A stretch of DNA of 47,097 bases from assembly GCF_000710035.2 (NCBI RefSeq), contig NZ_JMJJ01000005.1, forward strand, positions 1,146,145-1,193,241, given 5' to 3'. The notes under the pieces are model-generated. The model saw nothing but the letters and a program-made list of their open reading frames with translations. It was not told the DNA's origin and did no database searches. Of this stretch, positions 1 through 7,402 are shown one piece after another. The first letter of the stretch is position 1. Each line of letters starts with the position of its first letter. The position numbers and the translations under genes were made by a program. The DNA is from Pantoea ananatis LMG 2665. GTDB taxonomy: Bacteria; Pseudomonadota; Gammaproteobacteria; Enterobacterales; Enterobacteriaceae.

Positions 1-243
1 GGCTATGCTCAGGAAGCCGCAATCTGCCTGTTTAATTATTTATTTCGGATAAAAAATGTCAGGCGGATTTATGCCTATGTCGCCGATGACAACGCGGGTT
101 CGCAGCGATTATGTCAGCGTTTGGGGATGCGGCTGGAAGGATGCTTTAAAGAGCATGTGTCATTCACGGATCACAATGGCATCGCCATTTATGAAAATAC
201 GCAGGTTTACGCCATCCTGCAAAGAGAGTGGTGCATCAGCTAA
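1..243 (+). CDS. GNAT-family N-acetyltransferase, C-terminal part only
   Basis: The frame is open from base 1 to a TAA at 241-243, giving the last 80 residues of a protein whose N-terminus lies outside the window. It contains the typical GNAT segment around residues 23-45, reading AYVADDNAGSQRLCQRLGMR and then LEGCFKEH. This resembles the acetyl-CoA-binding and 'N-x-x-S-x-x-L-x-x-x-G-[FM]' region of RimJ/RimL-like acetyltransferases. The end of the protein (YAILQREWCIS) fits the usual last strand of the fold. The substrate cannot be predicted. The assignment to the GNAT fold is fairly secure because this motif is distinctive; the precise subfamily is not. Confidence 0.75.
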   Translation, partial: GYAQEAAICLFNYLFRIKNVRRIYAYVADDNAGSQRLCQRLGMRLEGCFKEHVSFTDHNGIAIYENTQVYAILQREWCIS

Positions 244-443
244 CAGGCGTTCCATGCTTTCTGTCGCCGCGTGATGTTGCTTTTCTTTTGGCTAAGGTCT
301 GATTGTGGGTTTCATGCTGTGCGCATTGCTTTTGCTGGTCTGCCTGTCATGACAGGCGTAATGTTCCTGATGAAAGGACGCGCTTCTCTTCCGGCTGTGC
401 TGCCCCATCATCCGCAACAGGTGTTTTTAATTTTGAGGGCGTT

Positions 444-1142
444 ATGAGCAACGACAATCTAATCCTTGTGGCAGAGGATGACTTTGAAATCTCTGATATA
501 TTAATGAGTTATATCAAACGCGCCGGAATGAAAGCGGTACATGCGGCAGAGGGGGAAAGCGCTCTGGCCTTAATTAAAACCTTACAGCCTGACCTGGTGC
601 TGCTGGATATCCAGTTGCCGCTAATCGATGGCTGGAATGTGCTTTCAACGTTGCGTAAAGAAAGCAACACGCCGGTGATCATGGTGACCGCGCTGGATCA
701 GGATATTGATAAGCTGATGGGGCTTCGCCTGGGTGCCGATGACTATATCGTTAAACCCTTTAATCCTTCGGAAGTGGTCGCCCGTATTGAGGCCGTGCTG
801 CGCAGAGCAAAAAATCAGGCTGTCCCTCAATCCCTGATCAGAACCCGCTTTATGACCATCTACACCGATGAGTTCTGTGTGGAGATCCACAGCGGTGGGC
901 AGACGTTTACGCCGGTGCTGACCACCACAGAATTCAAGCTTCTGACGCACATGGCAAAATATCCCCGTAAGGTCTTCAGCCGTGAAGAGCTGCTCAATGC
1001 CTGCCTGCCCGAAAGCGACACGCTCGACAGAACCGTAGACAGCCACATGAGTAAGTTGCGTAAAAAATTTGAAGGCTGTGGCTTAAACGGCGTACCGGAA
1101 AGCATTCGTGGGATAGGCTATCGGCTGGGTGAACAGAAGTGA
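444..1142 (+). CDS. OmpR/PhoB-type response regulator, AdeR-like
   Basis: The 232-residue protein is a DNA-binding response regulator. Its receiver domain spans about 1-122, with acidic pocket E11/D12/D13, phospho-acceptor D55 (LVLLDIQLP), T82 and K104 (VKPFNP). The C-terminal winged helix has the OmpR-type ending RTVDSHMSKLRKKF...SIRGIGYRLG. The stretch VTALDQDIDKLMGLRLGADDYIVKPFNPSEV is strikingly close to Acinetobacter AdeR, the regulator of an RND drug pump. The ATG at 444 is preferred over the upstream in-frame codon at 303 because GAGGG lies just before it and the receiver domain begins there. It overlaps the downstream kinase by 4 bases. No pump genes are nearby, so its regulon is unknown. 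Confidence 0.85.
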   Translation: MSNDNLILVAEDDFEISDILMSYIKRAGMKAVHAAEGESALALIKTLQPDLVLLDIQLPLIDGWNVLSTLRKESNTPVIMVTALDQDIDKLMGLRLGADDYIVKPFNPSEVVARIEAVLRRAKNQAVPQSLIRTRFMTIYTDEFCVEIHSGGQTFTPVLTTTEFKLLTHMAKYPRKVFSREELLNACLPESDTLDRTVDSHMSKLRKKFEGCGLNGVPESIRGIGYRLGEQK

Positions 1143-2206
1143 ATAAAGATAAAGCGCTCAGTCGGCAAATTCTTCTGTTTATGCTGTCCCTGACGTTCAC
1201 CATCATTATTGTGGCCGTGGTCGGTTCCTATCTGTTTTACAGCTTCATTATTGAAAACTTCCCCGGCGGTTTGTCCGCCAGCAACAGTGAAAGCATGACG
1301 GTTTTTGACTGGGTCTGGATCGCTATCAGCTCGATAATCAGCTTCCTGATTGCCTTACTGTTTGCTTTCAAACTCTCCGCCAAGATACTGAATCCCCTGA
1401 GTTCCGTTGCCACCAGTTTGCGCCGGATTTCTCAGGGCGATTTGAGCGCCCGCGCCGCAAACAGTCAGAGCAGCCTGGGGGAGGTGAATACGTTAGTCAG
1501 GGACTTTAACGAAATGGCGGAAAAGCTGCAGACGCTGGACAACCAAAGAAAGTCCTGGAATGCGGCGATCGCCCATGAACTCAGAACGCCGGTGACGATT
1601 TTACGCGGCAGGCTGCAGGGGCTGGTTGAAGAGGTGTTTGAACCCGATCCGCCGTTGTTCAAAAGCCTGCTGCGGCAGACAGAAGGATTATCACGGCTTA
1701 TCGACGATTTGCGCGTCGTGGGAGCGGCAGAAGGCGGATCCTTTACGCTGGATGTGAAAGCCGTGGCAATGAGCGACGTGCTGGAAAACGTTGGCGCATC
1801 GTTTTGTCACCCGTTTCGGGAGCAGGGATTTAACCTCATCATTGAGCAAAATAATGCCGTTACGCGGTGTGATCCGCTGCGCATTATTCAGTGCCTGACC
1901 ATTTTATTTGATAACGCGCTTAATTACGCCACACCGGGCATCGTCAGGGTCCGAAGCGGATATCGGGACAACCTGTTTTTTATTGAGGTGGAAGATACGG
2001 GGCCGGGCGTGCCCGACGATTTCCAGCGTCATATGTTTGAGCCGTTTCAACGCGGCGCCGCAGGTCGTGCGATAAACCCGGCGGGATGCGGGCTGGGTTT
2101 ATCCGTTGCGAAGGCGATTATGCAGGCTCATGGGGGCGATATTCGTTACCGCACATCATCCCAGGGCGGCTCCCTTTTTTTACTGCGCTGGCCTGACGCT
2201 GACTAG
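1139..2206 (+). CDS. Sensor histidine kinase, AdeS-like
   Basis: The 355-residue protein is an inner-membrane sensor kinase, partner of the response regulator upstream. Two transmembrane segments (about 11-34 and 58-78) enclose a short periplasmic loop of roughly 23 residues, so a large ligand-binding domain is absent. A HAMP linker (about 80-133) precedes the dimerisation/phosphoacceptor domain with H146 in AIAHELRTP. The ATPase domain shows the N box (N259 in LFDNALNYA), the G1 box DTGPG (286-290), the F box FEPFQ and the G2 box GCGLGL (316-321). All catalytic motifs are present. The start is a GTG overlapping the previous stop (GTGA), implying translational coupling. The signal sensed is unknown; the small loop suggests sensing within or near the membrane. 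Confidence 0.88.
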   Translation: MNKDKALSRQILLFMLSLTFTIIIVAVVGSYLFYSFIIENFPGGLSASNSESMTVFDWVWIAISSIISFLIALLFAFKLSAKILNPLSSVATSLRRISQGDLSARAANSQSSLGEVNTLVRDFNEMAEKLQTLDNQRKSWNAAIAHELRTPVTILRGRLQGLVEEVFEPDPPLFKSLLRQTEGLSRLIDDLRVVGAAEGGSFTLDVKAVAMSDVLENVGASFCHPFREQGFNLIIEQNNAVTRCDPLRIIQCLTILFDNALNYATPGIVRVRSGYRDNLFFIEVEDTGPGVPDDFQRHMFEPFQRGAAGRAINPAGCGLGLSVAKAIMQAHGGDIRYRTSSQGGSLFLLRWPDAD

Positions 2207-3147
2207 CGCAAGTCTACCTCTGGGCTTGAAGGCAGGCGGAAGGTTTTATGGTACGCCTGCTGTTGCCACATCGCGCCAAGTATCGCGTCCCATTCCTGGG
2301 GAATGATTTTGAGCTTACCGCGCTGTGGCGTAAGCGTGATCTCGCTGAAGTACAGGCTGTCGTCCTTTAGCATTAAATCGACCCGGCAATAGTCGATATC
2401 TTTTGCCAGCGCCTGCGCAGCAGAGAGGGCGCGATAAAACAGCGCCGGTTCCGGTATAAAAACAGGATGATGGGGATAGGCTATCTGGAAGGGCTGCAGT
2501 TCCCATTTTCTGTTGTACACATTCACGTACTCCCTGCCCTGTTCATCAGTAAAGTCGGCTTCGATAATGCTCGCATTGCCATCGAAGCAGTGAATACGCA
2601 ACATTTCGGGCGTAGTGCTTCTGTCCCTTCCCTCAAACAGTTCAATATATTCTTCACACAGAATGGTGGGCGTAATGTCTTTGTATTGCCACTCTCGCGT
2701 GCAGTAATACATGTTCTTTTTCAGGGCTAAATCCAGCGTTAATAAAGCAGACTGAATATCGAACGCCGTTTTGTCTTTGCAGATTATCGTGCTGCCACTG
2801 TCGTGATTGCACTTTAAAACGAAGGTATCGGGCAACGCGGCAAAATCAATCTCTTTGGTGCTTTTATAGGTCTTAATTAAGGGCGCGACCGTGACTTCAT
2901 CCGTGCGGCTGGAAACGTAGTGACGGACAGCGAGCTTATCTGCCAGCAGCGTATAAAGCGGCTTCCTGTCATAGAGCAGCCTGTAGCACATTTTTTCATT
3001 CAACGTGACAGGATGAATCAGATCCGGCTCTCTGTTTAACAACGGGCGCAGTCGTTGCGTATGGAAAAGTACGTCGCTAATTAAAAAACACCTGACGATT
3101 TTGAGGTTATATTCAACATATTTAGCGATATAGTTCAGCGTCTTCAT
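2203..3147 (-). CDS. TupA-like ATP-grasp protein
   Basis: The 314-residue protein resembles the TupA-like ATP-grasp family, whose members occur in capsule, teichuronopeptide or exopolysaccharide loci and are thought to ligate amino acids or similar groups to polymers. Supporting motifs are the ATP-binding KCNHDSGS near residue 120, and YCRVDLM followed by LYFSEITLTPQRG near the C-terminus, where metal-binding acidic residues sit. There is no signal peptide or transmembrane segment, so it is probably cytosolic. The ATG at 3147 is chosen because AGGAG lies 7-8 bases upstream; an in-frame extension to 3282 has no homology-like content. Its stop overlaps the kinase stop from the other strand through a shared CTAG. 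No polysaccharide genes are adjacent, so the acceptor is unknown. Confidence 0.7.
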   Translation of the reverse strand: MKTLNYIAKYVEYNLKIVRCFLISDVLFHTQRLRPLLNREPDLIHPVTLNEKMCYRLLYDRKPLYTLLADKLAVRHYVSSRTDEVTVAPLIKTYKSTKEIDFAALPDTFVLKCNHDSGSTIICKDKTAFDIQSALLTLDLALKKNMYYCTREWQYKDITPTILCEEYIELFEGRDRSTTPEMLRIHCFDGNASIIEADFTDEQGREYVNVYNRKWELQPFQIAYPHHPVFIPEPALFYRALSAAQALAKDIDYCRVDLMLKDDSLYFSEITLTPQRGKLKIIPQEWDAILGAMWQQQAYHKTFRLPSSPEVDLR

Positions 3148-3317
3148 CTTATCCTCCCCGAAAGTGGCAGGATGATAAGCAGAATAGATTGCTGGAGTTT
3201 GTGTGAATGATGGAGCAGAGATGGAGCCGCCAGCCCTTGCCGAAAACGTCGCTGGCGCTGCAGACGCGCCGCGCCGGGGCAACGCAGACGCCTTCCCGCG
3301 TAACGCGCTCGCAACCT

Positions 3318-3343
3318 AGTCAGTCAGTCAGTCAGTCAGTCAG
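3318..3343. repeat. AGTC tetranucleotide tandem repeat, 6.5 copies
   Basis: Six complete AGTC units plus AG run without interruption. Tetranucleotide tracts of this kind change copy number by slipped-strand mispairing in other bacteria. The tract lies 171 bases upstream of the start codon of the minus-strand ATP-grasp gene. A TAG immediately at the tract border (3316-3318 on the minus strand) is in frame with that gene's upstream extension, so translational read-through into the gene is blocked; any effect would more likely be on transcription. Confidence 0.9.
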
Positions 3344-3558
3344 GAACGCTAAACCGCGCATTGCCGTACTTCACCCTCTTCTCATGGTTAATATTATTTC
3401 ATCTATCATTACATTAACTATTACTCCTCTAATTGTAATGAAGGGTTTACTCATCTGTTTTAGCTCAGTGTTATTTATTTTAATAATGACCAGGCTGGCA
3501 CGTTGATTTCTTTCACTCAAGTAATTTTTATATATTTCAGCTAAAAGCCAACTCATAT

Positions 3559-3577
3559 AATAATGATTTCTATTTAC
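3559..3577 (+). promoter_or_regulatory. Possible Fur box in the iron operon promoter
   Basis: The 19 bases from 3559 match 12 of 19 positions of the classical Fur consensus GATAATGATAATCATTATC by my alignment, with the left half best conserved (AATAATGAT). A consensus-like TATAAT at 3556-3561 overlaps its left edge, a typical arrangement for repression. A good -35 is not obvious. It is 76 bases upstream of the start of an iron/siderophore-type ABC operon, which makes Fur control plausible but unproven. Confidence 0.4.
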
Positions 3578-3652
3578 ATTTTAGGTCTGATAAAATCCGC
3601 CGCGCCAGAATGTTAAAAGCACGCAGTCTCATTTATTAATGGACAGATACTA

Positions 3653-4651
3653 ATGAAAAAAATGCTTAGCTTGTTAAGTTTTATTTTCCTGACAACGAGT
3701 TCCGCCTGGGCAACCACCTATCCTCTGACGATTGAAAACTGTGGTCAGAAAGAAACATTCACCAAGGCACCTGAACGCGTGGTGGCGCTTGGGCAGAATA
3801 CCGCTGAAATTCTGCTGCTGCTGGGACTGCAGGACAAAATGGTGGCCAGCGCATTCTGGCCGACCAAAGTCTTACCGCAGTTAGCGGAACAAAATGCCAA
3901 AGTGCCGGTACTGACCGTCGAGATCCCAACGCTGGAATCCATTCTGGCGAAGAACCCCGATTTTGTTGCGGCACAGATCCAGCTGCTGATGGGGCCGAAC
4001 AGCAAGGTCGCCAAACGTGAAGACTTTGAGTCAGTGGGCATCAACACCTATCTGTCTCCGGGCATGTGTGCCACAAAACAGAACACCGGCGATATCTACG
4101 GTAGCCGTGCCACGCTGTGGAATATGTCCTACGTTTATCAAGAGATCGCCGATTTTGCCAAAATCTTTAACGTAGAAGATCGCGGCCAGCAGGTGATCAA
4201 CGACTTTAAAGCACGCGAAAGCGCCCTGAGAAAAGCCTTCCCGAAAGGTAAGAAAGATCTCTCCTTCCTGTTTTGGTTCTCCAGCTCCTCGCCCTCTGCC
4301 GACGCTTACGTCGGCGGTAAGAACGGCGCATCCGGTTTTATTGCCAATGTGTTAGGCGGCCATAATGCGATCACCACTGAAACTGAATGGCCCACCGTGA
4401 GCTGGGAAAGCATTATTGCCACCAATCCGGATGTGATCGTTGTGACCAGCCTTGACCGTAATCGCTGGAAACTGGATAACGCCGAAGAAAAGATTAAGTT
4501 TCTGAAAAGCGATCCGGCGGTCAGCCAGCTGGATGCGGTGAAGAAAGGCCATATCGTGGTGATGGACGGTCAGGCAATGAACCCGACGATTCGTACCCTT
4601 TACGGGGCAGAACAGGTTGGCGAACAGTTACGTAAGATGGGCCTGAATTAA
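3653..4651 (+). CDS. Iron/siderophore-type ABC transporter, periplasmic binding protein
   Basis: The 332-residue protein has a clear signal peptide (MKKMLSLLSFIFLTTSSAWA) and no lipobox, so it should be a soluble periplasmic binding protein. The mature part has the two-lobed layout of the FepB/BtuF class (Peripla_BP_2): an N-terminal TFTKAPERVVALGQNTAEILLLLG segment and a C-terminal PTVSWESIIATNPDVIVV segment, the two most conserved blocks of this family. It is the first gene of a three-gene importer whose cistrons overlap by one base. The ligand could be a ferric siderophore, haem or a corrinoid; the permease and ATPase do not decide this. The start has only a weak ribosome binding site. Confidence 0.82.
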   Translation: MKKMLSLLSFIFLTTSSAWATTYPLTIENCGQKETFTKAPERVVALGQNTAEILLLLGLQDKMVASAFWPTKVLPQLAEQNAKVPVLTVEIPTLESILAKNPDFVAAQIQLLMGPNSKVAKREDFESVGINTYLSPGMCATKQNTGDIYGSRATLWNMSYVYQEIADFAKIFNVEDRGQQVINDFKARESALRKAFPKGKKDLSFLFWFSSSSPSADAYVGGKNGASGFIANVLGGHNAITTETEWPTVSWESIIATNPDVIVVTSLDRNRWKLDNAEEKIKFLKSDPAVSQLDAVKKGHIVVMDGQAMNPTIRTLYGAEQVGEQLRKMGLN

Positions 4652-5688
4652 TGCGTGAAGGGGTTGTTCAGGCACGACGTGGCATGGGTTTTATTGCTGT
4701 CGCAATCATCGCCATCGTCGTGCTGTTTATGGTTATCGCGCTCGGCGTCAGCGTAGGCGAATTATCGATACCGTTGAAATCCGTGGTGTACACCGTGACC
4801 AATAAACTGGGTATGACGGATGTGCCCGTGAACCGTATTCACGAAAGCGTTATCTGGGACTTTCGTTTAAGCCGTGCGCTGGTTGCGGCGCTGAGCGGTG
4901 CCGGTCTGGCCATTTGCGGTGCTGTACTGCAAAGCCTGTTGAAAAATGCCCTTGCCGAACCTTACGTACTGGGCGTTTCTGCCGGCGCATCGACGGGTGC
5001 GGTATTGATCGTGGTCTCGGGCGTCGGGGCCGGTGCGATTTCCCTGTCGCTGGGCGCCTTTACCGGCGCCTTTGCCGCCTTTGCCTTTGTTGCACTACTC
5101 ACCAATGGCGCACGCGGTGGCACAGAGCGTACCATTCTGGCGGGCGTGGCAGCGTCGCAGCTTTTCAATGCGATTACCGCCTATACCATCAGTACTTCAG
5201 CCAATGCCCAACAGGCGCGTGACGTGATGTTCTGGTTGTTGGGTAGCTTTAGCGGCGTGCGCTGGCCTGAGTTTCAGCTGGTTTTGGTGATAGTGGTCAT
5301 CGGTTTAGCGGTCTGCCTGTACTATTCCCGCGCGCTGGACGCATTTACCTTTGGTGACGACGCCGCCGCCTCGCTGGGGATTCCGGTCGGCGTGGTGCGT
5401 CTGGTGCTGTTCACGGCAACCGCCCTGATGACCGCCACGATTGTCAGTATGGCTGGCTCGATCGGTTTTGTCGGCCTGGTCGTTCCCCACGTGATGCGCT
5501 TCTTTTTCGGCCCGCTACACAGCCGCTTACTGATTGCCTGTGCCATCGCCGGCGCGATTCTGATGGTCCTGGCGGATATTGCTTCACGTATGTTGATTGC
5601 GCCGCAGAGCCTGCCGGTTGGCGTCGTGACCGCGCTGGTTGGCGTGCCTTTCTTTGCAATTATTATTTATCGCTCCAGGACGCAATAA
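4651..5688 (+). CDS. FecCD-type ABC transporter permease
   Basis: The 345-residue inner-membrane permease of the iron-chelate/vitamin B12 uptake class has about ten hydrophobic segments. Family hallmarks are FRLSRALVAALSGAGLAICGAVLQSLLKNALAEPYVLGVSAGAS near the N-terminus, and the cytoplasmic coupling region AGSIGFVGLVVPHVMR, which contacts the ATPase. The length is normal for the family (about 330-350). The ATG overlaps the previous stop in TAATG, so translation is probably coupled to the binding protein. A single permease gene implies a homodimeric channel, as in BtuC. It depends on a TonB-dependent outer-membrane receptor, which is not encoded in this window. Confidence 0.9.
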   Translation: MREGVVQARRGMGFIAVAIIAIVVLFMVIALGVSVGELSIPLKSVVYTVTNKLGMTDVPVNRIHESVIWDFRLSRALVAALSGAGLAICGAVLQSLLKNALAEPYVLGVSAGASTGAVLIVVSGVGAGAISLSLGAFTGAFAAFAFVALLTNGARGGTERTILAGVAASQLFNAITAYTISTSANAQQARDVMFWLLGSFSGVRWPEFQLVLVIVVIGLAVCLYYSRALDAFTFGDDAAASLGIPVGVVRLVLFTATALMTATIVSMAGSIGFVGLVVPHVMRFFFGPLHSRLLIACAIAGAILMVLADIASRMLIAPQSLPVGVVTALVGVPFFAIIIYRSRTQ

Positions 5689-6449
5689 TGAGCATCAGCG
5701 CGGAAAACCTTACCTGGCGGGTAGGAAAAAAAGTCATCGTTAACGATGTGTCCCTGGCGGTCTCGTCGGGCGAAACCGTAGGCTTACTGGGGCCCAACGG
5801 ATCCGGTAAATCGTCGCTGCTGCGCCTGCTGGCCGGTCTGCGTAAGCAACACACGGGCAAAGTGATGCTGGATGGCAAGGATCTGTCCCTGATTGCCAGA
5901 AAGCAGCTTGCCCGCCGTGTGGCTTTTGTTGAGCAACATGCGTTAACCAGCGCCAATATGACCGTACGTGATGTCGTAAAGCTTGGAAGGATTCCGCATC
6001 ACTCCCCTTTTTCCAGCTGGACACATCACGATGATGAGATAGTGGAAGCCGCGCTGACGCGAGTGGATATGTGCTCACGCTGCGATCAGGGCTGGCAGAG
6101 CCTGTCCGGCGGTGAACGCCAGCGCGTACACATCGCCAGAGCATTAGCCCAGGCGCCCAATGAAATTCTGCTTGATGAGCCCACTAACCACCTGGATATT
6201 CACCATCAGATCCAGCTGATGAAACTCATTAGCGAGCTTCCGGTCACCAGCATTGTCGCCATTCACGATCTGAATCATGCGGCGCTGTTTTGTGACCGGC
6301 TGATTGTGATGCTGGAGGGCGAACTGATTGCGCAGGGAACGCCTGATGAGATACTCACAGAGTCGCTTCTGTGGGACGTGTTCAAGGTCAGGACGAAAAT
6401 CGAGACGTCGCCCGTCCATGGCAAGAAGCATATTCATTACTATGCCTGA
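5688..6449 (+). CDS. Iron-chelate ABC transporter ATP-binding protein
   Basis: The 253-residue cytosolic ATPase drives the permease encoded upstream. The Walker A motif is GPNGSGKS (35-42), the ABC signature LSGGE (139-143), Walker B EILLDEP (159-165) and the switch histidine H193 (AIHDLNHA). LDEPTNHLDIHHQIQLM is characteristic of the FepC/FhuC/BtuD group. The ATG overlaps the stop of the permease gene (TAATG). The C-terminus ends in a histidine-rich tail (HGKKHIHYYA). An 18-base palindrome (6459-6476) follows ten bases after the stop. Confidence 0.92.
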   Translation: MSISAENLTWRVGKKVIVNDVSLAVSSGETVGLLGPNGSGKSSLLRLLAGLRKQHTGKVMLDGKDLSLIARKQLARRVAFVEQHALTSANMTVRDVVKLGRIPHHSPFSSWTHHDDEIVEAALTRVDMCSRCDQGWQSLSGGERQRVHIARALAQAPNEILLDEPTNHLDIHHQIQLMKLISELPVTSIVAIHDLNHAALFCDRLIVMLEGELIAQGTPDEILTESLLWDVFKVRTKIETSPVHGKKHIHYYA

Positions 6450-6855
6450 TTCAGTGCTGCGTTAAATGTTTAACGCGATGTCACCGTTTCCGCTGCGCCC
6501 GGCCAGCCGTTTGTGATCGCCTGTTCTGCCTGCCGGTTTGTGTTTACTCTCAGCTTTTATTCGGTCGTGCCCCTTCAGGCCGCTTTCTGTGCAAGGACGG
6601 GCTGCTTGTCGGGCTGCCAGACTTGTCGCGTGCTACGGCGCGCTTGAGACGAGGGCGTTTTTGCCGTGCTGGCCGAAATCTCATCATGGGCAGCCAGCTT
6701 GCTGCTGCGCTGCTCCCCTTTCCCCAGGCCATACTAAGCTGGCGCTTTTTCCTTTCATGCACGCCGTTGCCATGCTGATAATGTGTTGTCCCTTAAAAAA
6801 AGCGTAGCGTTCAGGGCTGGGCCTGTTATCACGACAGAAATAAGATAATTAAAAC
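6450..6855. other. Intergenic region, no gene recognised
   Basis: This 406-base region lies between the iron ABC operon and the convergent small regulator. It contains the perfect inverted repeat GCGTTAAA-TG-TTTAACGC at 6459-6476. The two-base loop and lack of a T-run make it a poor intrinsic terminator. Open frames on both strands here (for example 6538-6807 plus and 6550-6762 minus) have compositions typical of chance frames, and I recognise nothing in them. Confidence 0.5.
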
Positions 6856-7110
6856 TCAGAGGATGAACCACTTGCAGGATTTACGCCCGGGTTCTTTTTT
6901 TAATAAACCACTGTTTTCCAGTTTCAATAACCAGTTTCGCGCAGCATAAATAGACATATCGCATTCATCCGCGACATCACGAGTCATGATTCCTTCCGCC
7001 TGGCGCTTTATCAGGCACATCATCACATCTTTCATTTTTGGTTTTTTTTCCGTTTCCTGAAGCTGATTCCATTTCGCCTCACACTGAATTTTATAAGCTA
7101 AATTTTTCAT
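6856..7110 (-). CDS. Small winged-helix regulator, PapI/FaeA-like
   Basis: The 84-residue protein has a C-terminal helix-turn-helix of the PapI/FaeA type: MKDVMMCLIKRQAEGIMTRDVADECDMSIYAARNWLLKLENSGLLKK. The pattern 'one helix, T-x-x-[IV]-A, S-x-Y-x-A-R-x-x-L-x-x-L-E-x-x-G' is shared with PapI, FaeA and relatives that act with Lrp in methylation-dependent switching of fimbrial operons. The ATG at 7110 is chosen over longer in-frame starts because GGGAG precedes it. The N-terminal 30 residues are not recognised. No fimbrial genes lie next to it, so it would act in trans or on something else. It may instead be a generic MarR/GntR-like mini-regulator. Confidence 0.6.
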   Translation of the reverse strand: MKNLAYKIQCEAKWNQLQETEKKPKMKDVMMCLIKRQAEGIMTRDVADECDMSIYAARNWLLKLENSGLLKKEPGRKSCKWFIL

Positions 7111-7402
7111 CGCTGGCTCCCCGTAAGGTAAAAATCCGACTTCATTTTCGAAATCAAACGCTTGTATAAGCGCGTATCGGCGACGGCTCTCTGCCACAAC
7201 CGACCGCAATCTTAACCGAGGATGCAATTTAACAATTACCGCCCTCATGCAACCATAAACACTTACCCACGCTTGTTTTTAGATTTAATATTCTGAATTT
7301 ATAAATAAATACAAAATAATAAACCAGACAAAGGCAGCGGTGAGGCAAGAAGAATGAGGACAGGCGAGCGGCAGGCAAGCTCGTGCCCGCCCGGTCAATC
7401 CG

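Larger units (their letters stand above)
3148..3652. other. Long intergenic region with repeat and AT-rich segment
   Basis: This 505-base gap lies between the divergent ATP-grasp gene and the iron ABC operon. The first part is GC-rich and holds the AGTC repeat at 3318-3343. The second part (about 3380-3590) is strongly AT-rich, as expected for promoter DNA or recently acquired DNA, and contains a TATAAT at 3556-3561 overlapping a Fur-box-like sequence. An open frame at 3207-3506 (plus strand) crosses the repeat and ends in two hydrophobic stretches. I do not call it a gene because its first half looks random. Confidence 0.6.

Noticed and set aside
56..274. Open frame of 72 codons at the window start
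   Set aside because: It is a shadow of the GNAT gene, which is open in another frame from base 1 and has recognisable motifs.
303..443. N-terminal extension of the response regulator
   Set aside because: The extension is Cys-rich with no family similarity, and the receiver domain plus a Shine-Dalgarno sequence begin at 444.
3207..3506. Open frame across the AGTC repeat with two hydrophobic segments
   Set aside because: The first half looks random and hydrophobic stretches arise easily in AT-rich DNA. Retained only as a remark in the repeat finding.
6538..6807. Cys-rich open frames between the iron operon and the PapI-like gene
   Set aside because: No domain, no ribosome binding site and random-looking composition on both strands.
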